From the NCBI GenBank assembly GCA_024449915.1, contig JAMZAV010000168.1:992001-1056000 (forward strand): 64,000 bases of DNA. Reading direction: 5' to 3'. A model generated the notes under the pieces. It searched no databases, had not been told where the DNA came from, and was given only the letters and a program-made list of their open reading frames with translations. The first letter of the stretch is position 1. Every line of letters begins with the position of its first letter. The DNA is from Sweltsa coloradensis (lineage: Eukaryota > Arthropoda > Insecta > Plecoptera > Chloroperlidae). This document shows, in pieces, positions 34,901-43,509 of this stretch. Made by a program: the position numbers and the translations under genes.

Positions 34901-36963
34901 CAAAAGACAAAACGGCAATGCAACGGCAACGAATTGCCAAAACGGTGCAGCTATAGCAGCTGCTAGAGACGACAAACCAAAGATTATCCCAGTGAGCTCG
35001 AAAACGATCCACGTGAGCGGTTATTTGAACCTGATGGCCAACAGCTTCGACAACTTCACGCACGGCCTGGCTGTCGGGGGGAGTTTCCTGATATCGTTCC
35101 CGCACGGCGTTCTCACGACGACGGCCATCTTGCTTCACGAGATCCCGCACGAGGTCGGAGACTTCGCCATCCTCCTGCGGTCGGGGTTCTCGCGGTGGGA
35201 GGCGGCCAGGGCGCAGATCCTGACTGCGACGGCCGGAATGGTGGGCTCGCTCACGGCAGTCATGCTCGGCGGGGCTTCAGACATGGGTACGTACTACAAA
35301 CCTAGGATCACACCTATTATCCATTAACCAATTAACCGTCAATATTGGATAGTTACCTTAGAGTCCCAAATATAGGCTGAACCTGAATATCAGCTTAAAA
35401 TAAGAAATGTTAACGAGATCACCAATCAGGAATCAGGATGCTATTGCACAATTATGTAAATTGCGGATTAATCCCAAAATTCCCGTATAATGTTAAAAAT
35501 TTGCTAAAAACCTGCGTTCTAATTTTTTTCATCGAATGTCCATGTTGTGTGTGTAATGTTTTATGGTTATTATTATGGTAGGTCAGTTGATGTGATAAAG
35601 TCATTTACACTGTAGTAAGCTTTTTGTAATAAAAATTTTGTCAGCTCATTTTTAAATTTAATATATTGAGGTATATCTTTGATTTCTTTTGGAACAAGGT
35701 TGTAGAGAATTTTATTTATATAATCAAGAGTTTTTCTGGCCAAGGTTTGTAGAACATTGGCTAAGATGGAGATCATGTTTTTGCCTTGTGTTGTAAGTAT
35801 GTACATTCACATTAACTGCAAGGATTTGGATGTTTTTCTTAATGCTTAAGACTGATTTAAGAATGTAAAGACATGGAACTGTAAGAATGTTCAGAGCAAT
35901 AAAGTAAGGTTTACAATGCTCCATCTGCCCAAGGGAATATAATGCTCTAATTGCTCGTTTTTGTACAATGAAAACTTTATCAATGTGAGTTGACATTCCC
36001 CAAAATTCTATCCCATATCTTAGATGTGATTCAAATAGAGAAAAGTAGCATACTTTAGCTGTTGATACATTGCTTATATGTTTGATGCTTTTAATTGCAA
36101 AACAAGCAGAGCTGAGTTTTTTTATCAGTGTCTTAATGTGAGCATGCCATGTTAAGTTTTTATCTATTGTTAGACCTAGAAAGTTTGTTTGTTCAACTGA
36201 GTTTACAACAGATTTGTCATTCGAATATGCAAGGCAATGTATGAAGTTTAGTGATTTCTTTTTTTGAATTGAATGGAACTGGATAAAGTTAGTTTTTAGA
36301 GAATTAAGCAATAGTTTGTTCATTGTAAACCATTCAATAGACTCAGTAAGTCTTTTTTCTCCCTTTTCTTTGAGTAAAACTGTATCCGCAGCCGTTACGC
36401 TAGTAGTAAAGTCATCAGCAAACAACTCGGCATCATCAATATTGTCAGGTAGGTCGTTAATAAAGATAATGAAGAATAGGGGCCCAAGGATCGATCCTTG
36501 TGGAATTCCACAATTTGTCAAATTTGTCTTGGTTGTTGGTGTTTTAAATTAATATAGATGCCCAGCCTTAGTTTTACCGTACTCAAAGTGTGCAGTGCGC
36601 AAAGCTTTGGCAGGTGGGATGCCGAAATAAGTACTAATCACAAAATGTACCGTGTTGAGGAGCTACCATTCATTGAAAAGATTTACCTACCACATTTTCA
36701 AGTATTTTATGTACTATGCAAGCTGATATTTTGTTGTTTTTGTTGATATTTTGTGATGTGTCTCACTTAATTCATTGGTTTTTACAGAAACTCGGACGTC
36801 GTGGATTCTTCCGTTCACCGCCGGCGGGTTCCTGCACATTGCTCTAGTCACGGTGTTGCCAGATCTCCTCAAGGAAGAGAAACCTTTCGAGTCGATGTTG
36901 CAGATGGCATCACTGCTCTCCGGTATCGGCGTCATGGCCGCCATGGCATCCATGACGGAATAA
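4336..36963 (+). CDS. SLC39A13: Zinc transporter ZIP13 (SLC39A13), four coding exons, complete
   Basis: Coding exons 4336-4555, 32167-32271, 34654-35286 and 36788-36963 join with phases 1, 1 and 1 to give 377 codons plus stop; human ZIP13 is about 371 residues. The start is the first ATG after an in-frame stop at 4315. Seen in the protein: a membrane segment at about 44-64, a second at 79-100 ending HLLPE, a third at 118-134, an Asn/Thr-rich cytosolic loop at about 140-220, then the ZIP signatures DNFTHG (241-246) and HEIPHEVGD (270-278), the TM4/TM5 metal-binding motifs, and a C-terminal membrane region with LPFTAGGFLHIAL. HEVGDFAILL followed by RWEAA is characteristic of ZIP13/ZIP7-type (LIV-1 subfamily) transporters. 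ZIP13 moves zinc from Golgi/vesicles to the cytosol; this is family knowledge. Intron 1 is unusually long (27.6 kb) and repeat-filled. Confidence 0.93.
8185..8370 (+). repeat. S3 repeat fragment
   Basis: Shares CTTTGGAGCC, AGCAACGAGGCACAT, CCTTGTTGATT, the GCGGGTG box and GGGTTGGCTTGGTCG with copies at 54299-54570, 55935-56375 and 56870-57135, and carries GATTGATCGGTGTTTCCTA, which recurs inverted at 52440-52500. Confidence 0.55.
9700..9870 (+). repeat. 3' tail of a dispersed retroposon, with AAAT run
   Basis: Contains TTAGTTGTCCTCCTTTGTAA, then AATAGGATAGACGTTAAATA and a run of about six AAAT units. The same block is found at 26850-26970 and, as an inverted pair, at 33470-33706. A conserved block ending in a simple repeat is what the 3' end of a LINE or its SINE partner looks like. 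Confidence 0.6.
13060..13121 (+). repeat. Retroposon tail with CTAA array
   Basis: GTGCCCTAAAACAACA followed by seven or so CTAA units. A second locus (27893-27976) has nearly the same lead-in followed by a longer array, so the array is part of a dispersed element. Confidence 0.6.
14554..14737 (-). repeat. copia 3' LTR
   Basis: 184 bp, identical by eye to 17477-17660. On the minus strand it starts TGTTGGATTACATGC and ends TTATAACA. Confidence 0.93.
14738..15793 (-). pseudogene. copia reverse transcriptase (part) and RNase H, in broken frames
   Basis: Two minus-strand frames carry the 3' part of pol. The first (15793 down to about 15470) has the reverse transcriptase catalytic motif YVDDLLV and the copia motif DLGEANNYLGIEI. 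The second (15324 down to 14644) has RNase H signatures FTDADWGGD, KSRSG and KHIDLRYHYIRD. The link between them (15569-15325) sits in shifted frames, and the fingers part of reverse transcriptase upstream of YVDD is missing. Hence it is non-functional as it stands. Confidence 0.88.
15822..17309 (-). pseudogene. copia gag-protease open frame fused to an integrase remnant
   Basis: One open frame of 495 codons starting at ATG 17309. Residues 1-200 are a copia-type gag (opening with a KLNNKNYQLWKFKIEMLL block), 213-226 are a CCHC zinc knuckle (CFHCNKPGHLKKDC), and 273-285 hold the aspartic protease site (FIDSGATCHM, DSG at 275-277). After about residue 320 the frame jumps to a basic stretch and then to the C-terminal integrase region with EGTLVGYSEEAKGYRI. 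The integrase zinc finger and DDE core are absent, so an in-frame internal deletion has joined protease to the integrase tail. The frame is otherwise open. Confidence 0.9.
17462..17476 (-). other. copia primer-binding site (initiator tRNA-Met half-molecule type)
   Basis: Minus strand GGTTATGGGCCTAG directly abuts the 5' LTR. It pairs with the anticodon stem-loop of metazoan initiator tRNA-Met with one mismatch, the internal-priming mode known for copia. Confidence 0.8.
17477..17660 (-). repeat. copia 5' LTR
   Basis: 184 bp, identical by eye to the 3' LTR at 14554-14737 and followed on the plus strand by the target duplication CGACG. Confidence 0.93.
17661..18720. other. Non-coding intron DNA with a tRNA-like relic
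   Basis: A reversed B-box-like GATTCGAACCCCC lies at 17949-17961, with tRNA-like sequence to about 18010 (minus strand). Otherwise no gene or clear repeat. Confidence 0.45.
18721..18870 (-). repeat. tRNA-derived SINE, family S1 (copy 3)
   Basis: Begins GGGATGTCCGAGGG, as at 2773, and carries a diverged reversed B-box near 18808-18825 followed by CCTCCCGAATCAG, shared with 27350-27370 in the other orientation. Confidence 0.55.
18980..19159 (+). CDS. Candidate first coding exon of an unrecognised gene
   Basis: ATG at 18980 (context GCCAGGATGG, in-frame stop TAA just upstream at 18968) opens exactly 60 codons ending at a strong donor, TCAGCG|GTGAGT, in phase 0. The peptide is acidic in its middle (ELEQILGVNENEMIDIDESQ) and Arg-rich towards the end, with natural-looking composition unlike the flanks. 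No second exon could be identified downstream within the SLC39A13 intron, so the frame may belong to a nested gene, an alternative SLC39A13 transcript or be chance. I do not recognise it. Confidence 0.35.
19480..19880. repeat. Dispersed repeat, copy 1 (partner at 59260-59760)
   Basis: Starts with a short CAC run, then AAAGCCCTGGCCAAACCGGAC, matching 59277-59295 nearly base for base, and ends GGCGCGGGCCACAGTGTTGTC, matching 59728-59748. The interior shares the GGCGAGGTC block. Confidence 0.55.
20210..20812. mobile_element. Foldback DNA element with about 100-bp terminal inverted repeats (FB1)
   Basis: 20210-20310 and 20713-20812 are inverted copies of one another, nearly perfect, running from TGTACAGCCGGGGTC inward to the CGCCCTGTG/CACAGGGCG boundary. 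The 400-bp centre is AT-rich and non-coding. Flanks read ATA on both sides, consistent with a TA or ATA target duplication. Confidence 0.85.
20837..21085. mobile_element. Hairpin element with about 120-bp arms and almost no loop (FB2)
   Basis: The left arm, from ATACTAGGTTCTTGGGT through ACGTTTCGTCTGATCTATGTC and GGGTGACTGTGACTTC, is repeated in reverse complement to 21083. The arms are separated by only a few bases near 20960-20975. An open frame of 137 codons across it is simply the two arms read through. It lies 25 bp from the right end of FB1, with a small perfect hairpin (CTTTGGGAAACCCAAAG) between. Confidence 0.85.
21184..21330. repeat. Inverted repeat enclosing a tRNA-like sequence (FB3)
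   Basis: TATGTTAGTACTTTAGACAG at 21184-21203 recurs inverted at about 21310-21329. The 75 bases between (21222-21297) look like a tRNA: A-box TAGCTCAGTTGGTAAGAGC, a four-pair anticodon stem TAGC/GCTA, and B-box GGGTTCAAACCCC. The outer arms flank it symmetrically. Confidence 0.7.
21222..21297 (+). repeat. tRNA-like sequence / SINE head
   Basis: A-box and B-box are intact and the T arm pairs (CCGGG/CCCCG with one mismatch). The anticodon loop reads CCGGTAA, giving GGT, and lacks the universal T33. The acceptor ends do not pair and no CCA-compatible end is seen. It is better read as a tRNA-derived retroposon head or pseudogene than a working tRNA. Confidence 0.5.
21331..22860. other. Non-coding intron DNA
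   Basis: AT-rich, with G/C runs at 22255-22295 and a G run at 22781-22792. No gene recognised. Confidence 0.5.
22870..23390 (+). pseudogene. Possible relic of a deleted LTR retrotransposon (integrase C-terminus)
   Basis: The plus-strand frame 22947-23165 contains PVPELDQPQESGVRRSDRIR; the RRSDRIR end is common at the C-terminus of gypsy-type integrases. Two related flanks, 22871-22937 (GTTAAGTTAAGTCGTTGATG...CTACTTCC) and 23319-23372 (GTTAAAGTCGTTGAGG...TTACTTCC), are direct repeats about 450 bp apart, which would fit LTR ends left after internal deletion. The match is short and could be misleading. Confidence 0.35.
23391..24140. other. Non-coding intron DNA
   Basis: Includes a 23-bp poly-T run at about 23505-23528. 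No gene recognised. Confidence 0.5.
24141..24425. repeat. Dispersed repeat R4, copy 1 (partner at 26141-26400)
   Basis: Begins AGGGTGCGAATTGACGGGGG. The two copies share TCATCCCTGGCTCT, AAGGTATCCCCGCCGGGG, ACCTCTGGATATCCATCTC, AATAAATAATG and CCATCTCGAGGG in the same order. Non-coding, with G/C runs able to form a small hairpin. Confidence 0.75.
24507..24578 (-). CDS. Candidate first coding exon of an unrecognised gene, nested in the SLC39A13 intron
   Basis: Minus strand: ATG at 24578 in good Kozak context (GCCGCGATGG) after a GC-rich leader, then exactly 24 codons rich in Lys/Pro (contains NSKRPKPPKYRSDE), ending at a consensus donor GATGAA|GTAAGTG in phase 0. The GC content of 24470-24600 stands out from the flanks, as a CpG-rich promoter and first exon would. 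Later exons would lie at lower coordinates, but I could not identify any. I do not recognise the protein. Confidence 0.5.
24660..26140. other. Non-coding stretch, no gene recognised
   Basis: Lies upstream of the minus-strand candidate exon at 24578. A minus-strand open frame of 143 codons at 25213-25644 has one hydrophobic segment but no recognisable domain, splice context or conserved motif. Confidence 0.45.
26141..26400. repeat. Dispersed repeat R4, copy 2
   Basis: Same order of blocks as 24141-24425 in the same orientation, with the G/C runs arranged differently and several short indels. Confidence 0.75.
26850..26970 (+). repeat. 3' tail of the dispersed retroposon also at 9700
   Basis: Shares TTAGTTGTCCTCCTTTGTAA and GGGTAGACGTTTA-like sequence with 9777-9831; the microsatellite tail is lost here. 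Confidence 0.55.
27320..27410 (+). repeat. tRNA-derived SINE, family S1 (copy 4)
   Basis: Contains ACTCTGATTCGGGAGGTCCC, B-box GGGTTCGAATCCC and AATTCTGACTGAAGG, matching 2773-2925 read on the minus strand. This is the least diverged B-box of the family. Confidence 0.6.
27893..27976 (+). repeat. Retroposon tail with long AACT array
   Basis: GTGTGCCCTAAAAACCCC followed by about 15 CTAA units, paralogous to 13060-13121. Confidence 0.65.
28885..28921. repeat. GAC microsatellite
   Basis: About twelve perfect GAC units. Confidence 0.95.
30237..30992 (+). mobile_element. Helitron-like non-autonomous element, copy 1
   Basis: Begins TTGGATGAGCGTAGCGAAG and ends GGCGGGACTTTAGCGTTTTCCTAG (last 4 bases CTAG). 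The 5' end recurs inverted as GCTCATCC just inside the 3' end. It shares both ends with 41190-41939 (opposite orientation) at nearly the same length (756 against 750 bp). The interior holds a direct repeat of about 80 bp (30488-30567 and 30651-30730, with TTTGGGCCAATTCTGACCAA). No coding capacity. Confidence 0.75.
31008..31604 (+). repeat. Tandem repeat, 231-232-bp unit, about 2.6 copies
   Basis: Units start at 31008, 31240 and 31471 and are almost identical; the third stops at 31604. Each unit opens with a palindrome, ATTGGTGTAGG...CCTACACCAAT, about 50 bp across. The array begins 16 bp from the 3' end of the Helitron-like element. Confidence 0.95.
32167..32271 (+). CDS. SLC39A13: SLC39A13 coding exon 2
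   Basis: Acceptor CTTACAG|GC at 32166, donor GCCC|GTAAGA at 32272. Encodes residues 74-108, the second membrane segment with FAVGCLLGDVFLHLLPEVW, a block conserved in ZIP13. Confidence 0.92.
32272..34653 (+). other. SLC39A13 intron 2
   Basis: 2.4 kb, AT-rich. Contains a reversed tRNA-like relic (about 32845-32930, B-box-like GATCAAACCCAG) and the inverted retroposon-tail pair at 33470-33706. No gene inside. Confidence 0.8.
33470..33706. repeat. Head-to-head inverted pair of retroposon tails
   Basis: CTATCCTATTCAGTTAAAAA (from about 33486) is repeated in reverse complement at about 33674-33690 (GTTTTTAACTGAATAGGATAG). Both halves are copies of the 9700-9870 tail family, one in each orientation, so the region can fold into a hairpin of about 45 bp. 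Confidence 0.65.
34654..35286 (+). CDS. SLC39A13: SLC39A13 coding exon 3
   Basis: Acceptor TGTTTCAG|AT, donor GACATGG|GTACGT. Encodes residues 109-319: third membrane segment, the Asn/Thr-rich loop, and the TM4/TM5 zinc-binding motifs DNFTHG and HEIPHEVGD. The 3' half is markedly GC-rich compared with all surrounding DNA. Confidence 0.94.
35570..36551 (-). pseudogene. 5'-truncated non-LTR retrotransposon (CR1/jockey-like) reverse transcriptase, in SLC39A13 intron 3
   Basis: Minus-strand frame from 36521 to about 35780 carries reverse transcriptase motifs GIPQGSILGPLFF (domain B), LFADD (catalytic FADD), and VEQTNFLGLTIDKNLTW, then a C-terminal tail typical of CR1/L2/Rex-type LINEs. It continues in another frame to 35573. 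The endonuclease and fingers domains are missing: a classic 5' truncation at about 36551. It lies opposite in orientation to the host gene. Confidence 0.85.
36788..36963 (+). CDS. SLC39A13: SLC39A13 coding exon 4 (last)
   Basis: Acceptor TTTACAG|AA; stop TAA at 36961-36963. Encodes residues 320-377 with WILPFTAGGFLHIAL and LPDLLKEE, matching the ZIP13 C-terminus. Confidence 0.93.
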
Positions 36964-38239
36964 CAAGCGTGTCGTTCTCAATCTGAACGGACTACGCTTA
37001 CTCAGCTTTTAAAAACAACTTATCGTGTCCATGGGGATTACAAATTTTCGTTAGGGTAGAAAATTTATGTAGCCCTCTTTACTGCTATCTTATTTTTATC
37101 TTTTTTTTTCAAATTTGCACGGATTATGTTGTAGTAAATGCTTCCAGTTCCCGTATTATAGTCTGTCGTTTTCAGGTGGCAGAACCACCTACCTCTCCAG
37201 AAGTCTAGCTAGATGCTCACTTATAGAAACAAGACTTTTCAACAGAAAGCAAAAGCTAGATTTATTTTCTTTAATTTTCCTCCAATAATTTTGTGACTCT
37301 TCAGCAGTTACTGCTCTTGAGAAAAATCATTACATTTTGTACCGATTTTGTAGCCAATATTAGATTATTTTAAATATTGTTTTGATTGTTTATTAAAATA
37401 CTAGTGAGTAGTGAGATACAGTTGATCAATACAGTATTCTGCAAAAAATGTTACGTTTGTCATTTCTGAAATAATCCAATTCAAAATTGTTTAGGCCTAC
37501 TTAACAGTTACGATTCCAAATATTTCTTGTTATAGTTAACAAAACTAATTGTTTATAAGAACTTTATTGTAAAGCATATTAATATTATATGTTAGTCACT
37601 CGCTGACCATGTACCTAGTTAGCAACGTTATACTCGTTCCAAGTATAAGTATTTCTCATAGCTCTGACTCGCTCCACTGTGTGCAGAGAGTTAAGACAAT
37701 GCTTACCTTGACCGGAGTAATAAGCTTATACCATAAACATACTCTTGTTTGAATGTATGTACTTGTTTTAGTTACACGTAGTCCGTCGGAAACTAAATGG
37801 AAACCGTATCCCGTAAGTTTACGCAACGTAACACACACACAAACGCTGTTGGCCGCGCGGCATCGTCCTACGTAGCCAATGTATCTACTACTACCTATGA
37901 ATTTGGGCCCTGGTGTTGAATGTACGGGTAAAACATACATCGAAATTACTGGCTTTCCTTTGATAATGAACTATCCTAGGACTGTTATGCAGGTAAAATT
38001 GAAATTCCCACATGTTGCAATAAGTTATTGCAGCATGACTTTATTATTGAAATATGGTTTCCAAACTGTATGAAAACTTATGATTTCTAGCCTGATTTTC
38101 TCGACTACTACAATATTACAATTATTACAAAACTGCCAGTTCTTCTTCTTGGTATTGTACTACAATATCGATTGTTTGCTATTAATCGTTGTTAAAATAA
38201 TCATTCCACTTGCATGGGACTCATTTTCTCTTGATTTCA
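36964..38239. other. SLC39A13 3' flank / likely 3' UTR, then intergenic DNA
   Basis: AT-rich. No open frame of note and no clean AATAAA close to the stop codon; AATTAAAA-type variants occur. The transcript end cannot be placed. Confidence 0.5.
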
Positions 38240-39736
38240 CTTAACATTGTAAAATTATAAATGGTTTTAAAATTTCTTGGCTGCAGCGTTTGTGGTTCTG
38301 TATGCGCACGATCAGCGCTGCTCAACTCGAGCTACTAACCAGTTAGTAGGTTTATATTTTGTCAATAATAATGGCAATTTTTATTTTTTCCCTAGACAAA
38401 CATATACTGGAATATAAAAAAAATCAGAATATTTGCTACAGCATGTATAATAATATGTAACCTGGTCTTTGATTAAAAAAATAACATTTTGTTTATTTCA
38501 TTTGAAAGCTAAAATTTGTGTTATCTCATCAAGCCATCACTCATGTGCCAATTATTGAACAATGTATTCGTTGAAGAACAGACGGGAGAATGTTTTAAAT
38601 GTTGACATTTGGAGAAAGGTTATTCAAATCCCAAACTTAAATAATAATTTGTATACTAATTTGTCTATCAAAAATGTATTTTATCAATAATTTGATTAAT
38701 TTCTAAGTGTACATAGTAGACATTTTAAAGTTCCTTAATGTTTATTCCATAATAATGGTCCATAGAATAGTGTTCACTTTGTAGTTTCTTTGTATTAATA
38801 GTTTAGTATGCAGTCAAGCTCACATATTATGTTCACAGCCAAATCTTATAACAAAACAATTTTTCCCCCCTTAATTCCTAATTAATATTATGAAAATGTA
38901 CGGTAGTAATATTGGTCAACAATTGTAACAAAGATTGATTTAATACACAACTTTGTATCCTGTTATAAGTGGGCTTGACTGTACTGTACTGATTTCTAGC
39001 TACGGTAATACAATGAAACTTTCTAGTATTGCCAGACATTGTAAGATTGTGTAAGATTTTGTTAGAAATATCATTGTTAATACTTCATAGTATTGAATTT
39101 AAATATGGACATGTGATATTTTTCTATATAGACTATTGATATTTTTTTATTGGGTAAGGCAGTATAGCCAAGTACCTGATACATTATATTTGGTAAAAAC
39201 ATTGCAGTAAGTGCACTTATGTAGTTGTGAATTTAACTCTTGCAAGATATAAGTAGTGGACATAAATATTCATCTACTTTTGAGAAAATGTATGAGATTT
39301 GACAATTATACTACATCTGTTTACGAGTAAATTGTTAATATACTTGGATATTCACAATGTTCTTACTGCAGATCACTGTATAGAGTACATACTGTACTAT
39401 GTTGCAATATATGGAGTAAACATGTATTAAAATTTAAAATACGTTTTGTTGTACTTTTTTCTTAGTTTATAGAAGTACACAAATCAATGGTTTGCTAGAA
39501 ACCTTATTTACCATGACAGCTCCAATGTGCTGATTATTCACCCTAATATACGGCAGCCTACAGTTTCTCAAACTTAACAAGTACAAGTTGTTCGAACAAA
39601 GTTCAAACTAAGAAAAAAGTTTGAGTTTCAAATTATTAATGATTTATGAATGACTTGAGTTATTCTTATTACTTAGTTATTATAACTAATTGATTATTGT
39701 ATTATCCCAAACGCACACAATCAAGAGTTATTTTGG

Positions 39737-39910
39737 TACTTGTTCATTATAGGGTCCCTATAAGGGGGTCCCCCCCCCAAAAAAAGGAAAGTAGGTTAGT
39801 GGGGTGGGGGTGGGGGCCTTGCTGCTGACCACGGCAACGCACTTCATGCTCCCCCCCCAAACCCCATTAACCTACTTTTCACTTTTTGGGGGGTCCCCAT
39901 AAACAAGTAT
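39737..39910. mobile_element. GC-rich hairpin MITE, copy 1
   Basis: TACTTGTTCATTATAGGG at the left and GGGGTCCCCATAAACAAGTA at the right form a TIR; inner arms GGAAAGTAGGTTAGTGGGG and CCCCATTAACCTACTTTTC also pair. Same element at 45019-45192 (within duplication copy 2) and, independently inserted, at 49515-49700. Confidence 0.75.
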
Positions 39911-41189
39911 CGTTATTTCTCACTAAGATAAATTAGTACATAGCTTTGGATCATTTTCATAAGGTTTTATCTTTTTGTTCTAAAATGCTAGTTTTTGTGG
40001 GCGCAAACTTAACCTGTACAGATTCACGAATGAGGCGTCCATGCTTAGTTAGCTTACCATTGTTTGTACTCCTTCAAGTTTGTTTCAGGTTCAAAGTCCA
40101 AAGTTTTATGAATATTGAATAACCCCTCTGAAAGTTTGGTTTGAACTAAACAAGTCTGGTTTGCACAACCCCGATTATTTTACACGTAAGAGTGAGAGAT
40201 GTTCAAGCCAAAATGTGGTGCTTAGAACTCACGGTGTTTTGTGCAATTCCTTGTTGGTTACGAGTTTAATTTTCTGGCATTCGCTGTATTGATGGAGCAT
40301 AGGAACTTGGTACTCAAAGAAAAATATGGGCTATGTTGATTGAATGCTAATCGGCTAGCCGCCAGAGTATTCAGTGTTGGGATCGAATTCAACAGCTTAC
40401 TTTCGTAGTGTGATAGAAGATACCAAATTTGATCCCCATCCCTAGTGTTTGGGGGCTATCCCAACCCTTTATAAAGAAAAATAAAATAGGAAGATTCGTA
40501 AAAAAGAATACAAAACTACATTGCAGTGGTTATTTCTGGTTTTGCTATGATGAGTGTACAAAATTTTCATGTTCTGTTGTAGGGCAATGATCAAACTAAT
40601 CTCCCACCAGAGAGCAGAACGATCGGGGTTTGGTCACCTTTGTCTGGACGTTGATAAAATAGGATTTTTTACAATATCTTATGGCAGTGCATGATTGTTG
40701 TAGTGAGTGACAGATTTCCACCAGAGTGCAGAACGATCGACGTTTGGGCACCGCCATGTGTAAGTTCCACTGGGAAACCCCAATGTACGTAAAGAGTCCT
40801 GTGACCAAATCCTGATCATGCGATCCGGGCGAACCAGCTAAGCATTGCCCTATTGTGCTAAAAATGTATCTACAAAAATTCTATACAGAGCTGCCAAGCA
40901 CTTTTGGAAAGTAGCCCAAAGGGCAGCTACCTAAAATTCCTAATTTTGACCATTGATTACTAGTGATTGATTATATACATATTTTTCTTATTGATCAGTA
41001 CATTTAATTGAGACTAGACACTACCAAGTACAGTAAGTTTTAAATACTTTTCCAACTCTTGATTTACAGGGCGAGGGTGTATCGCCACAGTGCCCGCAAC
41101 AAGAAACATCCTTCGAATATCAACATATGGAACCAAGTTCCTCCTCGTAGATTTGGCAGTGAAAATAAATTAGTACTATTTAATATTTA

Positions 41190-41939
41190 CTAGGAAAACG
41201 CTTAAGTCCCGCCGCGTTTTTTGGATGAGCGTAATTGGTGCATTGAGCTGCCATGTGTTATGTGAATTTTCTGTTCTGTGAAAAAATCATTACTAAGTTG
41301 ATGATTTTTTTAAATAATTTAAAATAAAAAAAAAAATAAACTTTAAATTTTTAATTAATCGTAATTTTAAAAAAGAAAAAAATCGTAAAATTTCGATTTC
41401 CATAAGAAATAATTATTTGATTGTGCTCAAATTTTACACGAATATATGAATTCCCTAAATTAAGGTTCTGTGAAAAAATCATTACAATCGGATAAAGAAT
41501 GTAGGTGTTATTTTTCAAAGAATTTTTTTAAAAAAGGAAAACCCCGTAAAATTGCGATTTTTATGAGAAAATAATTATTTGATTGTGCTTTAAATTTTCC
41601 ACGTATATATAAATTCATAAAATAAAGGTTCTGTGAAAAATCATTACAATCGGACAAAGCGTGTAGGTATTATAAAACGAAGAATTTTTTTAAAAATCGA
41701 AAAAATCGTAAAATTGCGATTTTTATGGGAATTTTTTTTTCGTTGTGCTCAAAAACGTGGCAGTTCTAAGTTTAGAGATTTCGAAGGGCTCCAAAAAATT
41801 TCATCGAAATCGGAGTATCGGTTAAGCCGGAATCGTGAAAAAAAAACAAAAAAACAAAAAAAAAAAAAAAAAAAACTTCCAGATTTTTTCTCCGTGTAGT
41901 GAAATGGGAAACTTCGCTTCGCTCGCTACGCTCATCCAA
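41190..41939 (-). mobile_element. Helitron-like non-autonomous element, copy 2, with known empty site
   Basis: On the minus strand it starts TTGGATGAGCGTAGCGAGCG and ends GGCGGGACTTAAGCGTTTTCCTAG. A hairpin AAAACGC...GCGTTTT sits just inside the 3' end, and the 5' sequence recurs inverted (CGCTCATCCAA) immediately upstream of that hairpin. Duplication copy 2 (around 46465) is unfilled: TTTA joined to TTAC, so insertion was between A and T with no target duplication. This is the structure of Helitron2/Helentron-type elements, though the 5' end is TT, not TC. Confidence 0.8.
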
Positions 41940-42614
41940 TTACTTGGCCACTCATCAAGCCTTAAAATATGATGGTTTGATTGTTGCCATATTTATTATG
42001 TGCATTGTTTGTTGTATCATTATTTATTGATGACGTAGTTTAAAAAAATGCAGGAAATAACTCGTCAATCACGCGTACTTACTAGCTGCTTTCAAATGAA
42101 ACTAATCAAACTATGAATGGAATCATTTGCAAAACATTACAGTTGTTACAGTATTTTATTACTCGTCATTAGTCATTACAGAAATGATTGTTGAATGGAA
42201 CTGGTAGAGATGCCATATGACCTTGCCAAATTATGTGTAAACTTCAGCTCGTGGTGATAAATGAAAATGCTTCAATTAATAAAACAATCCTCTTTGTTAC
42301 AGGACATTGTTATTAATGAGTACAATAATAAACAAAACTCAGAGACGTCCCTACTGAAGATACATCATAAAACTTTGTTGAATGCCGTTTATTGATCCCT
42401 TTTTGTTAGCAAACCGAACGTAAACCCCCAAAAAGATAGGGAGACGTCAAAGAGAACCTTCGCCAGACGGACGCGACATGTCACACACTATTGGTCGGCA
42501 CTACCCATTAATCGCTGAACTCGAACCCAAAGCAGGGTCGGACATGGTCCGTTTTCTTTAATTAGATTTTTAAAATTTAGTACAAAAAAACTTTATTTTA
42601 ACTCAGTGCTTTTT

Positions 42615-43509
42615 AGGTTCCGATAGACCCCCAAATTCACGAGATTGTCCCCAATCGGATGGCAAGTTCACAATACATCGATCCAACCCCACAGCTATCA
42701 TTTAAGCTGATAACTCAACATTTTTCGCCTTCATAGCGCGCGACTAGAACACGACCGAACCTCAATTTTTTCGTCGCACTGACACTTAAATATTAATTTC
42801 TTTTTTATAAATGCACTTACGACATCATCTTTGTGATGTTTTTACCATTAATCACATTTTATATGTGTCTTGTTATAGTCCAAAAACAAAAACATCCTTT
42901 CATATCAATAGACCTCAGATGCGTTTTTTTAAGATACCATGTTTCGTTGTGGCAAAGGTAGAGTTTTTTCAAAATGATTATCAATGCAGAAAATTAATAA
43001 TATTATCCCAATAATACTAGAATGTTATGCATTGATATTTGATTTATTTCGCTACAGTGTTGATTGCATATCGTACGTGTACAGTGTGTATTTTTATTTA
43101 TATATTCATTATTTTTCATTAGTCTATCAAAGTGATTGATAAAATTTAAATGCATTCTTTGCAACAATGATTTGGTTTAAACTTATTTGTGATATACCAT
43201 TTAGGGGGCTTCGATTCCCTATGCTGCTCCGAGTCCTTGTCGGGCATCTAGCAGTTTCTTATCTCCAACGTATTAGCTGTAGCGATAGTGTTTTGTTTAT
43301 GTTGTGTAGAACCCAGGCAGGGACTGAGTCATTCATGTATTGCAAGGCGTGCGTTCGGTATCAGCGGCTCCAGCAATACTTCCCCTCGCTCGCGAAGGAC
43401 GCACACGCGCTAAGAAACCCGACTAGTCCCCGCCTCCTGCTACTTACAGCAGCCGGTAATTTTAACTCGTTCGCTCGAAATTTGACTTGGGCCAACCTTG
43501 AACAGCCCT
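42615..43509. other. Unique spacer between the two duplication copies
   Basis: Its last 340 bp (43167-43514) are less AT-rich and hold a plus-strand open frame of 115 codons (contains YFPSLAKDAHALRNPTSPRL) that has natural-looking composition but no domain I recognise; the frame ends right at the duplication breakpoint. Confidence 0.5.

Larger units (their letters stand above)
38240..42614 (+). repeat. Segmental duplication, copy 1 (with insertion)
   Basis: From CTTAACATTGTAAAATTATA (38240) to CTCAGTGCTTTT (42614) the sequence is repeated in the same orientation at 43510-47145. Differences are scattered substitutions, short indels and one 750-bp insertion (41190-41939). No gene is recognised in it. 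It contains a C/G-rich hairpin element (39737-39910). Confidence 0.95.
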
